Of a stretch of DNA of 64,000 nucleotides, positions 1-8,456 are shown one piece after another (position 1 is the stretch's first letter; every line of letters begins with the position of its first letter). The notes under the pieces are model-generated. The model worked only from the letters and a program-made list of their open reading frames with translations. It was not told the DNA's origin and did not search any database. The stretch is from Alkaliphilus serpentinus (GTDB taxonomy: Bacteria > Bacillota > Clostridia > Peptostreptococcales > Natronincolaceae), in contig NZ_WBZB01000004.1 in the NCBI RefSeq assembly GCF_009017255.1, positions 124,001-188,000 of the forward strand, read 5' to 3'. The position numbers and the translations under genes were made by a program.

Positions 1-118
1 TGTCTTCTCTATTTTTAAACTTTAGGCTATTCACTATTAGTTATTATCTATTAACTGTAGCTTACCATTACTATTACTATTACTAATTATTTATTCCCTA
101 TTACCTATTACCTTCACT
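1..118. repeat. AT-rich heptad/hexad tandem tract
   Basis: Noncoding low-complexity sequence lying directly after the stop of the broken murA. Around 28-58 it reads as degenerate seven-base units (tattcac, tattagt, tattatc, tattaac). At 67-84 there are three attact hexamers, and at 92-112 heptads of the ttaccta kind follow. It belongs to the same family as the intergenic tracts elsewhere in the window. Its position at the murA breakpoint suggests that the deletion ended in repeat DNA; that link is inference. Confidence 0.6.
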
Positions 119-490
119 TCAACTCTTTTCCCATGTGTTATCCCATCCACCTGGATAGCTAATTTTAACCCTTCCACATCTTGCTAGCATAGCTCCTAAA
201 AAAATTATGGATGATCTCATTTCTCTAACCAACTTCTCAGGTATCTCGTAATTATTGAGATTTTTGGAATCCACCACTACGGTATTCCCTTCTCTAGTAA
301 CCTTACAGCCTACAGACTCCAGGATTTGTATCATAATTTCAACATCAGATAGCATTGGAATATCATGCACTATATTTATACCACTGTTTAACACAGTTGC
401 AGCTAAAATAGGAAGAACTGAGTTTTTTGCACCCTGCACCTCTAGCTCTCCAACTATTTTATTACCACCGATTACTTCAAATTTACTCAC
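119..490 (-). pseudogene. murA: murA N-terminal fragment (UDP-GlcNAc enolpyruvyl transferase)
   Basis: MurA transfers enolpyruvate from PEP to UDP-GlcNAc, the first committed step of peptidoglycan synthesis. Only about 123 residues remain of a family protein of roughly 420. The N-terminal substrate motif GAKNSVLPIL is intact, with the usual Lys-Asn pair. The reading frame leaves the family at ISYPGG, exactly where the catalytic loop should continue with Cys; here it reads Trp-Asp-Asn and stops after nine more residues. The GTG start at 490 is chosen because GGAGGTGA lies seven bases upstream; an earlier in-frame start has no such site. It is the last gene of the dcw run seen here, 131 bp after murG. 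It cannot be catalytically active. A second, complete murA elsewhere in the genome would be needed. Confidence 0.85.
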
Positions 491-621
491 CAGCTGGTCA
501 CCTCCAAAGTTCAATATGTTTATTTATATATGTAAAAAAATATCTGCTGGCAAATTTAACAAATATATAAACATATTATGCAGAAACCCTGTAGGTGTTA
601 CTCTTTGGTTTTTTTAGATAT

Positions 622-1710
622 TTAAAGCCTTATAATCTCTTTTAGTATCGCTTCTGCTGCATCATCCTTTGCTGATTTCCTACTAGCCATCTTCATACTT
701 TCCAATAGTTTAGAATCCCCTAAGATTTTTTTTATATTTTCATCTAGTATTTCAGCAGATAATTGATTCTCCTTAAGCATTATAGCAGCACCCTTCTCCT
801 CCATGGCCTTTGCATTGTACTCCTGATGATTTTCAGCAGTATGGGCTTTAGGAATCAATATTGACGGCTTTCCGGCAGCAGTTAGCTCCGCTATGGTAAT
901 GGCCCCTGCACTACATACTACAATGTCAGCTGCCTTTACTGCATAGGGCATATCATCAATATAGGGAATTATCATATGATTACGAAGAATTTCATCATCA
1001 AAAGCTTCAATAACCTTATGATAATGATTTTTACCTGTTGCCCATATTAGCTTATAATTCAAAGCTTTAGAAGTTGTTAGCAACTGGGCTATAGCATGAT
1101 TAAGCTTTGAAGAACCCCCGCTTCCTCCAACCACCAAGACAATGGGCTGGTTACTATCAATGTTATAGTGATTCTTAGCCTCTTGATCCTCAATCAAAAA
1201 GAAGGCATCCCTAATGGGATTACCAGTATATACAAGCTTTTGGGGATATCTAAAAAATCTACTTGCCTCCTGAAAGCTAAGAAGAATCACATCAACATGT
1301 CTTGAAAGGATTCTATTGGTTAGCCCTGGAAAAACATTTTGCTCATGTATGATTGTTTTTAGGCCCATCATGGCCGAGGCTACATATAGCACCGGACCAC
1401 AAACAAACCCTCCAGTACCGATGACAACATCAGGTTTAAAGTCTTTTAAAATTCTCCATGCCTGAAAAAACCCCTTCATCAGCTTAAATCCGCTCTTTAC
1501 ATTATGTAGGGATATGCTGCGCCTTAGATAGCTAACAGTAATATGCTTCATTTCATAGCCGGCATTAGGTACTACATCACTTTCTAAACCCTCTTTAGTA
1601 CCTATAAAAAGGATTTCAGCACTAGGCAACTGATGCTTTATTTTATTAGCTATGGCTATTGCTGGATAAATGTGTCCTCCAGTTCCTCCTCCGCTAATGA
1701 CAAATTTCAT
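622..1710 (-). CDS. murG: MurG, lipid II synthase (GT28 glycosyltransferase)
   Basis: Adds GlcNAc from UDP-GlcNAc to lipid I on the inner face of the membrane, giving lipid II. The N-terminal glycine loop GGGTGGHIYPAIAIA (about residues 7-21) and the second loop VVGGSGGSSKLN (about 195) are the two MurG signature G-loops. The C-terminal UDP-sugar site includes SAGAITIAELTAAGKP. At 362 residues it has the usual length. The ATG at 1710 is preferred over one three codons upstream because AGGAG is then nine bases away. The ftsW stop lies just upstream of this start, so the two are probably translationally coupled. Confidence 0.97.
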   Translation of the reverse strand: MKFVISGGGTGGHIYPAIAIANKIKHQLPSAEILFIGTKEGLESDVVPNAGYEMKHITVSYLRRSISLHNVKSGFKLMKGFFQAWRILKDFKPDVVIGTGGFVCGPVLYVASAMMGLKTIIHEQNVFPGLTNRILSRHVDVILLSFQEASRFFRYPQKLVYTGNPIRDAFFLIEDQEAKNHYNIDSNQPIVLVVGGSGGSSKLNHAIAQLLTTSKALNYKLIWATGKNHYHKVIEAFDDEILRNHMIIPYIDDMPYAVKAADIVVCSAGAITIAELTAAGKPSILIPKAHTAENHQEYNAKAMEEKGAAIMLKENQLSAEILDENIKKILGDSKLLESMKMASRKSAKDDAAEAILKEIIRL

Positions 1711-1715
1711 TAAAC

Positions 1716-2834
1716 TCATCTCCTATCAGGATTAATATGCTTAGATATGTTTAGTAGTATTCCAGTTAAGGCCATAAAAACTACTAATGCATTTCCACCA
1801 GAGCTAATAAAGGGCAAGGGCATTCCAGTAACTGGCATTGAAGAGGTGGCCACTGCAATATTTATAATAACCTGTATGGTTATTAAGGCTATTATTCCCG
1901 TCGCCAATAAGCAGCTTTGTAAATCCGGTGCATTCATGGCTATTCTTACACCCCTCCATATAAGAATTAAAAACAATAATAAGACAACAGTTCCTCCAAT
2001 AAACCCCAGTTCTTCCCCTATTATAGCAAAAATAAAATCGTTTTGTGGCTCAGGCAAATAAAAGTGTTTTTGAACACTCCTTCCCAGCCCTCGTCCAAAT
2101 AGCCCACCAGAACCTAAGGCTAAGAGGGATTGAATAACCTGAAAACCAGAAGCAGAGGGGTCTGCCCATGGATCAAGAAAAGCCGTTATACGCCGAGCCT
2201 TATAGCTATCCCCTTTAATTACAATATATGCTATTAAGGAGCTAATAGCTCCTAAGCCCGTTAAGGCTAAGCCAATAAAATGGGTTAACTTCATTCCTCC
2301 AACAAATACGATAGACATAATCACCACCCCCAGAACAAAGGCAGTACTGAGGTCTGGTTGGAAATAGATTAAGGAGAAATACATTCCAATAATTAGCAGA
2401 TATGGAAGAACCCCATAAACAAAGCTTTTAATTTTATCTTTCTTTCTGGTTATGGTTGTAGAAACATAAATGATTGCACAGAATTTTGCAATTTCCGATG
2501 GCATAATGGTTTGACCAGCAATGGTTATCCATCGTTGGGACCCATTTATTTCTGTTCCCACAGGGGTTAAAACTAATATCAAGAGACCTATACTAAAGAA
2601 AAAAAGTAGATTAGCATATCTCTCCCATTTATAATAAGGAAACCTTGCGCAGAAATACATTGCGAAGGTCCCAAGAGCCCCCCACATCAGGCCCTTCTTT
2701 AAATAAAAATATCCATCCTTAAAATTTACCAAGGCATTGGCATAGCTAGAGCTGAAAACCATTACTATACCAATTACCACTAATGCAGCTACAGTTAGGG
2801 TTATCGTTGAGTCATAGGTTGGCTTTTTTGCCAT
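1716..2834 (-). CDS. ftsW: SEDS peptidoglycan polymerase (FtsW/SpoVE type)
   Basis: Polytopic SEDS-family glycosyltransferase of 372 residues that polymerises lipid II together with a class B PBP. About ten hydrophobic segments can be read. The family C-terminal motif is present as GMPLPFISSGG (about 340-350), and the extracellular loop contains the QNDFIFAIIGEELGF stretch. In clostridial and bacillar dcw clusters the gene at this position, between murD and murG, is usually annotated spoVE, required for spore cortex. With only one SEDS gene visible, division and sporulation roles cannot be separated from sequence. It begins two bases after the murD stop. Confidence 0.95.
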   Translation of the reverse strand: MAKKPTYDSTITLTVAALVVIGIVMVFSSSYANALVNFKDGYFYLKKGLMWGALGTFAMYFCARFPYYKWERYANLLFFFSIGLLILVLTPVGTEINGSQRWITIAGQTIMPSEIAKFCAIIYVSTTITRKKDKIKSFVYGVLPYLLIIGMYFSLIYFQPDLSTAFVLGVVIMSIVFVGGMKLTHFIGLALTGLGAISSLIAYIVIKGDSYKARRITAFLDPWADPSASGFQVIQSLLALGSGGLFGRGLGRSVQKHFYLPEPQNDFIFAIIGEELGFIGGTVVLLLFLILIWRGVRIAMNAPDLQSCLLATGIIALITIQVIINIAVATSSMPVTGMPLPFISSGGNALVVFMALTGILLNISKHINPDRR

Positions 2835-2836
2835 TT

Positions 2837-4204
2837 TTAAGACCTCCTCAATTTTGAAACCAGCTCTTTAAAATGTCTTCCTCTCTCTTCAAAATTTGGA
2901 TACATATCCCAGCTGGCACAGGCAGGGGATAATAATACTGAATCACCAGCAGTAGCAATTTCATTTGTGTATTCAACTGCCTCCTGTAAATCCTTTACTA
3001 ATACCACATTGCTAAAGCCTAGGGATATAGCTGTACCCTTTATTTTTTCAGCGGTTTCTCCATAAACAACTAAAGCCTTTACCTTCCCCTTAAAGGATTT
3101 GATAAACTCTGTAAAGTCGCTTCCTTTATCCATACCGCCTGCAAGTAAAATTATTGGTTCCTTAACTGCCTCTACTGCCTTAATTGAAGCATCAGGATTA
3201 GTTCCCTTAGAATCGTTAATATAGGTAACCCCATTAATCACATCAACAAACTCAATCCGATGTTCAACCCCTTCAAAGGTTCTTAAGCTATCGGCTATAG
3301 ACATAGGTTCAATTCCCATAGCAAAGGCCATAGCTGTAGCCGCCAAAGCATTTTCTAAATTATGATTACCGGGAATCTTTATTTCATCAATGGGAATAAT
3401 TTCAAGAACTTTATCATCCAGTTTAACGACGATTTTCTGATCCTTCACATAAACTCCCTTTTCCAGCTTTGATTTTCTGCTGAAAAATAGGATATTAGCC
3501 GACAATCTTTTACTGGCTTCCCTTAAAACTTCATCATCATAGTTAATGACAGCATAATCATTAGAATTCTGGTTCATGAAAATATTCAGCTTTGCATTTA
3601 AGTAGTTTTCCATAGTCTTATGACGATTTAGATGATCCGGGGTTAAATTGAGGATGGCTGCAACCTTGGGGTGAAATTTAGAAATGCTTTCCAATTGAAA
3701 GCTACTAACCTCCATGATCATATTGTCTCCCTGCTGACTTTCTAGGGCCTTAGATATAGCTGGTACTCCAATATTGCCTACAACATAGGTTATTCTGCCT
3801 GCATCCTTGAAGATTTTACCCGTAAGGGCTGTTGTTGTGGTTTTACCATTGGTACCTGTAATGGCTACAATATCAGCCTTACCCAATCTATAGGCTAATT
3901 CTATCTCTCCTATTATATCTATGCTCTTTTCTCTAAGTAAATTAATAAAAGGAATATCCAGTGGTACTCCAGGTGAAACAACTACTAAATCTATGGTTCC
4001 TAACACATCAAGATCATTAGGATGCTCTTCGAATATGTATTTCACATTTAGTCCCTTTAGTTCTTCCAGGGCATCTGTAAGCTTATCCTTAGATTTTAAA
4101 TCGTTTACAATAACCTTACTGCCAAGCTGAACTAGAACCTTCACTAAAGGCACACCGGTTACAGCTAAACCGATAACCAAAACTCTTTTATTCTGTAAGT
4201 TCAT
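2837..4204 (-). CDS. murD: MurD, UDP-MurNAc-L-Ala:D-Glu ligase
   Basis: Cytoplasmic ATP-dependent ligase adding D-glutamate to UDP-MurNAc-L-alanine. The three-domain Mur-ligase plan is clear: an N-terminal Rossmann-like UDP-binding domain (VLVIGLAVTG at about 9), the central ATPase loop AITGTNGKTTTT near residue 115, the NLTPDHLNRH segment, and the C-terminal domain with NDSKGTNPD. At 455 residues it has normal length. It is separated from mraY upstream by 264 bp of repeat-rich noncoding DNA, unusual inside a dcw operon, and is tightly followed by ftsW. Confidence 0.97.
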   Translation of the reverse strand: MNLQNKRVLVIGLAVTGVPLVKVLVQLGSKVIVNDLKSKDKLTDALEELKGLNVKYIFEEHPNDLDVLGTIDLVVVSPGVPLDIPFINLLREKSIDIIGEIELAYRLGKADIVAITGTNGKTTTTALTGKIFKDAGRITYVVGNIGVPAISKALESQQGDNMIMEVSSFQLESISKFHPKVAAILNLTPDHLNRHKTMENYLNAKLNIFMNQNSNDYAVINYDDEVLREASKRLSANILFFSRKSKLEKGVYVKDQKIVVKLDDKVLEIIPIDEIKIPGNHNLENALAATAMAFAMGIEPMSIADSLRTFEGVEHRIEFVDVINGVTYINDSKGTNPDASIKAVEAVKEPIILLAGGMDKGSDFTEFIKSFKGKVKALVVYGETAEKIKGTAISLGFSNVVLVKDLQEAVEYTNEIATAGDSVLLSPACASWDMYPNFEERGRHFKELVSKLRRS

Positions 4205-4468
4205 ATAAAAACCAACCCTTCTTATAGAATTGAGAATTGAAAACTTAAATGTTGATTGTTAAATGTTGAATGTTGAATTTATGTTGCTAGATAATTTGTC
4301 ATGAATACTAAAGTATCAATATAGATTCATGTCAAATTACTACCTAAGTGGCTATTACTAATCAAAGATTGGATTTTTTACTTATAATTATTACTCAATA
4401 CTCATCACTCATTATTCATTATTCATTACTAATTACTCATTACTAATTATTAATTACATATTTTTCTA
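4205..4468. repeat. Heptad-repeat intergenic block between murD and mraY
   Basis: The 264-bp gap inside the dcw operon contains a left arm of seven-base units at 4248-4275 (aatgttg, attgtta, aatgttg, aatgttg). A right arm at 4411-4457 holds attattc, attattc, attacta, attactc, attacta and attatta. Between them is an imperfect inverted repeat, tttgtcatgaat with attcatgtcaaa, about 4297-4342. No ORF with a ribosome site is visible. The gap may carry a processing site or weak promoter for murD-ftsW-murG, but I see no convincing promoter. Confidence 0.7.
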
Positions 4469-5464
4469 TCAGCTCAGTGCGATCATTCCAATTAAGCATA
4501 ATATTACCGTTATGATCCAAAATACAATTACCACCTTTGTTTCTGCCCACCCACTTAACTCATAATGATGATGGAGGGGAGCCATTTTTAAAACCCTTTT
4601 TCTTGTTAACTTGTAAGAGGCAACCTGTAGTATCACCGATAGGGACTCTGCAAAATATATTCCGCCTACTATAGGAATAATCATAGAAACATTCATCAAT
4701 ACCGCCACTGAAGCAATCGCTCCCCCTAAAGCTAAGGAACCGGTATCCCCCATAAAAACCTGAGCTGGATGGGAGTTAAACCGTAGAAAGCCTAGACAGG
4801 CCCCAGTTACAGCTCCGGCAAAGATTGCCAAGCTGGTATAACCCCAATCCAGGGCCAGTACACTGAAGAAGGCTGCAATAATAAGGGTTACCCCCGAAGC
4901 TAAACCATCTAAACCATCGGTTAAATTGGCACTGTTTACTGTGGCTATTACAACAAATATGATAAAGGGTATATACAAAATTCCAAGGTCTAAGTATTGT
5001 GGTATGACAAGGTTTCCTATGGTTACACTGCCTTGGATAAAGGGTATTATAATTCGTGTTCCCATCACAGAAACATTGGACTGATATATTGCCAATAATA
5101 TAGCAACGGCTGTTTGCAATAATATTTTTTGATAGGCTCTTAATCCTAGAGATCGTTTTAAAACTACTTTAATGAAATCATCAATAAACCCAATGATTCC
5201 AAAGGCGGTAGTCGCAGCTAAAGCCACCAATAAATCTTGGTTAATTACCCCGGATGTAAGAGAAGTAATTAGGATTGAAAAGATTATGATGATTCCTCCA
5301 ATAGTGGGGGTCCCACTTTTGGTGAGATGACTCTGAGGACCATCCTCTCTAACCATTTGTCCTACTTTTAACCTTTTTAGATAAGGAATAATTAGTGGAC
5401 CAAGAATCAGAGTAATAACAAATCCAATAATAATAGTATAGATCAGCTGCTTGTGCTGTATCAT
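4469..5464 (-). CDS. mraY: MraY, phospho-MurNAc-pentapeptide translocase
   Basis: Integral membrane enzyme transferring phospho-MurNAc-pentapeptide to undecaprenyl phosphate, making lipid I. It has about ten hydrophobic helices and the conserved acidic and histidine-rich motifs: GFIDDFIKV (about 91-99), NSANLTDGLDGLA (about 178-190) and MAPLHHHYELSGW (about 295-307). The 331-residue length is typical. The start at 5464 lies four bases after the murF stop, so the two are co-translated. The downstream neighbour murD follows only after the repeat block. Confidence 0.97.
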   Translation of the reverse strand: MIQHKQLIYTIIIGFVITLILGPLIIPYLKRLKVGQMVREDGPQSHLTKSGTPTIGGIIIIFSILITSLTSGVINQDLLVALAATTAFGIIGFIDDFIKVVLKRSLGLRAYQKILLQTAVAILLAIYQSNVSVMGTRIIIPFIQGSVTIGNLVIPQYLDLGILYIPFIIFVVIATVNSANLTDGLDGLASGVTLIIAAFFSVLALDWGYTSLAIFAGAVTGACLGFLRFNSHPAQVFMGDTGSLALGGAIASVAVLMNVSMIIPIVGGIYFAESLSVILQVASYKLTRKRVLKMAPLHHHYELSGWAETKVVIVFWIITVILCLIGMIALS

Positions 5465-5468
5465 TTAA

Positions 5469-6854
5469 TTAACTCCTCTCTTGTAAATAATAAACAATTT
5501 CTTCCATTCTCATACCTCTGGAGCCTTTTACCAATATTGCATCTATGTTCTGAAGGATTTTAGGGAGGTCTTTTATTAGTTCTTCATTATTATTAAAGCT
5601 ATGCCAATCTAAGTCGACTTTATGCTTCGTAGCCTCTTCTCCTATCCACTTTGCCATTTCTCCTACTGTTACCAGATTGTTAATATCTGTTAATGCTAGA
5701 TCAGCACCAACCATCCTGTGACCCTCTTCAGAAAAGGTACCCATTTCTAGTATATTTCCTAAAATAGCCAGCTTATTACCCTTCTGTAGGTTTAGAACTG
5801 CTAAGGCAGCCCGCATTGAATCTGGACTGGCATTATATGCATCGTTTATCACTTTTATATTGTTAAATTGGTGTATTTCCAATCTCATACTGGAAGGCTT
5901 AAACTCATCCAAGGAGGTTTGTATCTCCTCTGGGGAAATATTGTAGTGAAAGGCTATCCATATGGAGGCTAAGGCGTTATATACATTATGAATACCTGGT
6001 TGAAGAATGTTGAAACTTATGGCCTTTCCCTTCCAATGAATTACTATGCTATAGCCCCCATTTTTATTTGCTTGAATTTCCTCTGGAAAGATGTCATTAT
6101 CCTTTGATAAGCCAAAGAAAATTTTAATAAATTTAGTAGGTACATTTCTCATTTGAGATAAAAACTGGTCATCTCCATTTAATAGTAGATAGTCCTGGGA
6201 GTTCATATAATTGGTGATTTCCATTTTTGCCCTCATAATATTTTCTCTACTGCCTAAATGCTCTATATGGGACATTCCAATATTGGTAATAACTCCAATA
6301 TTAGGATTTGCAATATTAGCGAGACTGTCGATTTCCCCTAGGGAGGACATCCCCATTTCTAATACGGCCATTTGGTGTTGGGGCTCCAGATTAAAGATTG
6401 TTAAGGGCAAACCTATCTGATTGTTGTAATTTCCAATATTTTTAAGTATTTTAAAACGATTACCTAAAACGGCACTTATCATATCCTTGGTTGTGGTCTT
6501 TCCAGTGCTACCGGTAACACCAATACAAGGTAGATCAAATAGCCTTCTATAGTAACTACTAATATCCATTAAAGCCTTTAAGGTATCTTCAACCTCTATT
6601 ATATAGATACCATCTAAACCATCAGTATTTAGCTTCTGATCTTTGTCTATTAAAACTCCAGAGATTCCTTTTTCATAGGCCTCTCTAATGAAATGATGCC
6701 CATCGAAGCGTTGACCCTTTAATGGGAGAAAAAGCATATCTTTTTCAGCTGTTCGAGTATCTATTGATATACCTTGAAATGAATCTTTTTTTCCCCTTCT
6801 GATAATTTCACCTTTACATATTTCTGAAAGGGTTGTATAGGTTAAAGTTATCAT
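5469..6854 (-). CDS. murF: MurF, UDP-MurNAc-tripeptide:D-Ala-D-Ala ligase
   Basis: Cytoplasmic Mur ligase adding the D-Ala-D-Ala dipeptide to the UDP-MurNAc-tripeptide. The ATP-binding loop GVTGSTGKTTTKDM is at about residues 112-125. MGMSSLGEI and NDAYNASPDSM (about 315-325) are MurF-type motifs; the latter distinguishes MurF from MurC, MurD and MurE. Length is 461 residues. Its start overlaps the murE stop by four bases (ATGA type), indicating coupled translation. Confidence 0.97.
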   Translation of the reverse strand: MITLTYTTLSEICKGEIIRRGKKDSFQGISIDTRTAEKDMLFLPLKGQRFDGHHFIREAYEKGISGVLIDKDQKLNTDGLDGIYIIEVEDTLKALMDISSYYRRLFDLPCIGVTGSTGKTTTKDMISAVLGNRFKILKNIGNYNNQIGLPLTIFNLEPQHQMAVLEMGMSSLGEIDSLANIANPNIGVITNIGMSHIEHLGSRENIMRAKMEITNYMNSQDYLLLNGDDQFLSQMRNVPTKFIKIFFGLSKDNDIFPEEIQANKNGGYSIVIHWKGKAISFNILQPGIHNVYNALASIWIAFHYNISPEEIQTSLDEFKPSSMRLEIHQFNNIKVINDAYNASPDSMRAALAVLNLQKGNKLAILGNILEMGTFSEEGHRMVGADLALTDINNLVTVGEMAKWIGEEATKHKVDLDWHSFNNNEELIKDLPKILQNIDAILVKGSRGMRMEEIVYYLQERS

Positions 6855-8317
6855 ATTCGACCTTCCTCTCCAGCCACTTCTAAAACCACCTGCTTATCAT
6901 CAAAAACCAACACCCTGTCCTTAACAATCTGTGTGGTTTCATGTCCTTTTCCTGCTATTACAATTAAGTCTCCAGCTTCAGCCATCTTTACAGCTTCCCT
7001 AATGGCCTCCTTCCGATCTTCTATTATTATATAGTTCCCCTTAGTCCTTTTTATTCCTTCCTCTATCATAGATAAGATGACATAGGGATCCTCTGATCTA
7101 GGGTTATCGGAGGTAATAATTGAAAAATCGCTATACTTACCAGCAATTTCTCCCATTACAGGCCTTTTTGTTTGGTCTCTATCTCCTCCGCAACCAAAAA
7201 CAGTAATTAATTTATTTTTAGTAAACTCCTTTGCAGCCTTCAACACATTCTCCAAAGCATCAGGAGTATGGGCATAATCTACTACTGCACTGAACTCCTT
7301 TAGTCCATCTATTGATTGGAATCTACCAGGAACACCAATAAAAGCATTTAGTCCATCGGCAATAATATCTGCAGGAACTCCTAAGCTATAGCAGCAGGCT
7401 ATAGAGGCCAATGCATTATAAACAGCAAATAGGGCTGGAGTCTTTAAGGTTAACTTGATATTAAAATTTTCTGGTCCAACTACATCAAAGCTGAGCTCTT
7501 TACCATTATTATGTATATTCTCTGCAACAAAATCTGCAGGGTTATTTATGCTATAGGTTAATAAAGGGGTATCTAGATTTTTTATATCCTTAACTATTAT
7601 TCTACCAGCTTCATCATCTAGATTAATAATATTGCAATGGGTGGTTTTATAAAAGAGCTTTTTCTTTGCTTCTCGATAATTGTCCATAGTGCTATGAAAA
7701 TCTAAATGATCTGGGGTTAGATTGGTGAAGATCCCCACCTTAAAGCTAACCTCGTCTACTCTATTAAGCTCAAGGGAGTGGGATGAGACCTCCATTATAC
7801 ATGTATCAACATCGCCGTCAATCATTTTTCTAAAGAGGCCTTGTAGATCTAAGGACTCTGGTGTTGTTCTGGCTGAATACATTTTTTCATTATTTATTAA
7901 TGTGGCAAGGGTTCCAATTATGGCTGTTTTTCTATCATAATTTTCTAGAATACTCTTAATAATGTAGGTTACTGATGTTTTTCCATTGGTTCCCGTAACA
8001 CCAATCATATCAAGGAGCTGACTGGGTTTACCATAGAAATTACTGGCTATAGACGCCATAGCTCTTCTGGTATTTTTAAATCTAATGATAGGAACCCGAT
8101 CTTCATGAATTTCCTTTTCAACAGCAATTGCCACTGCTCCATTTTCTATAGCTTCATTGATATAATTATGTCCATCCGTCATAAACCCTTCAATGCATAT
8201 GAAAAGACCTCCCGGCTTTATGAGTCTGGAATCATAATGAATGTTATCTATCTGCACATCTATAGGTCCATAGATACTTTCAACCTCAAGTTCTTTAATC
8301 AAGTTTTTTAAATCCAT
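6851..8317 (-). CDS. murE: MurE, UDP-MurNAc-tripeptide synthetase (meso-DAP type)
   Basis: Adds the third stem-peptide residue to UDP-MurNAc-L-Ala-D-Glu. The ATP loop GVTGTNGKTSVTYI lies near residue 108 and NLTPDHLDFH follows. The C-terminal specificity motif DNPR occurs in SDNPRSEDPY (about 405), the form that in the family selects meso-diaminopimelate rather than lysine, so this organism probably has DAP-type peptidoglycan. Length is 488 residues. The upstream PBP gene is separated by 139 bp holding a hairpin, so murE may have partly independent expression. Confidence 0.96.
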   Translation of the reverse strand: MDLKNLIKELEVESIYGPIDVQIDNIHYDSRLIKPGGLFICIEGFMTDGHNYINEAIENGAVAIAVEKEIHEDRVPIIRFKNTRRAMASIASNFYGKPSQLLDMIGVTGTNGKTSVTYIIKSILENYDRKTAIIGTLATLINNEKMYSARTTPESLDLQGLFRKMIDGDVDTCIMEVSSHSLELNRVDEVSFKVGIFTNLTPDHLDFHSTMDNYREAKKKLFYKTTHCNIINLDDEAGRIIVKDIKNLDTPLLTYSINNPADFVAENIHNNGKELSFDVVGPENFNIKLTLKTPALFAVYNALASIACCYSLGVPADIIADGLNAFIGVPGRFQSIDGLKEFSAVVDYAHTPDALENVLKAAKEFTKNKLITVFGCGGDRDQTKRPVMGEIAGKYSDFSIITSDNPRSEDPYVILSMIEEGIKRTKGNYIIIEDRKEAIREAVKMAEAGDLIVIAGKGHETTQIVKDRVLVFDDKQVVLEVAGEEGRI

Positions 8318-8371
8318 TATTAACCTCCCCTTCTTGTATACTATTATTAACTCCTTATAAACTTTTTAAAA

Positions 8372-8413
8372 GGCAACTTAAAATTAAGGTTGATACCATA
8401 ATTTTAGTTGCCC
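8372..8413 (-). terminator. Hairpin between PBP and murE (terminator or attenuator)
   Basis: On the minus strand GGCAACTAAAATTA and TAATTTTAAGTTGCC form a long imperfect stem followed by TTTTAAAAAG. It lies in the only clear break between the upstream division genes (mraZ to PBP) and the precursor-synthesis genes (murE onward). The U-tract is short, so partial termination is more likely than a full stop. Function is inferred. Confidence 0.55.
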
Positions 8414-8456
8414 ATTTAATTATAAAACTATATGATTATATTTTCCAGTGGTAAAT

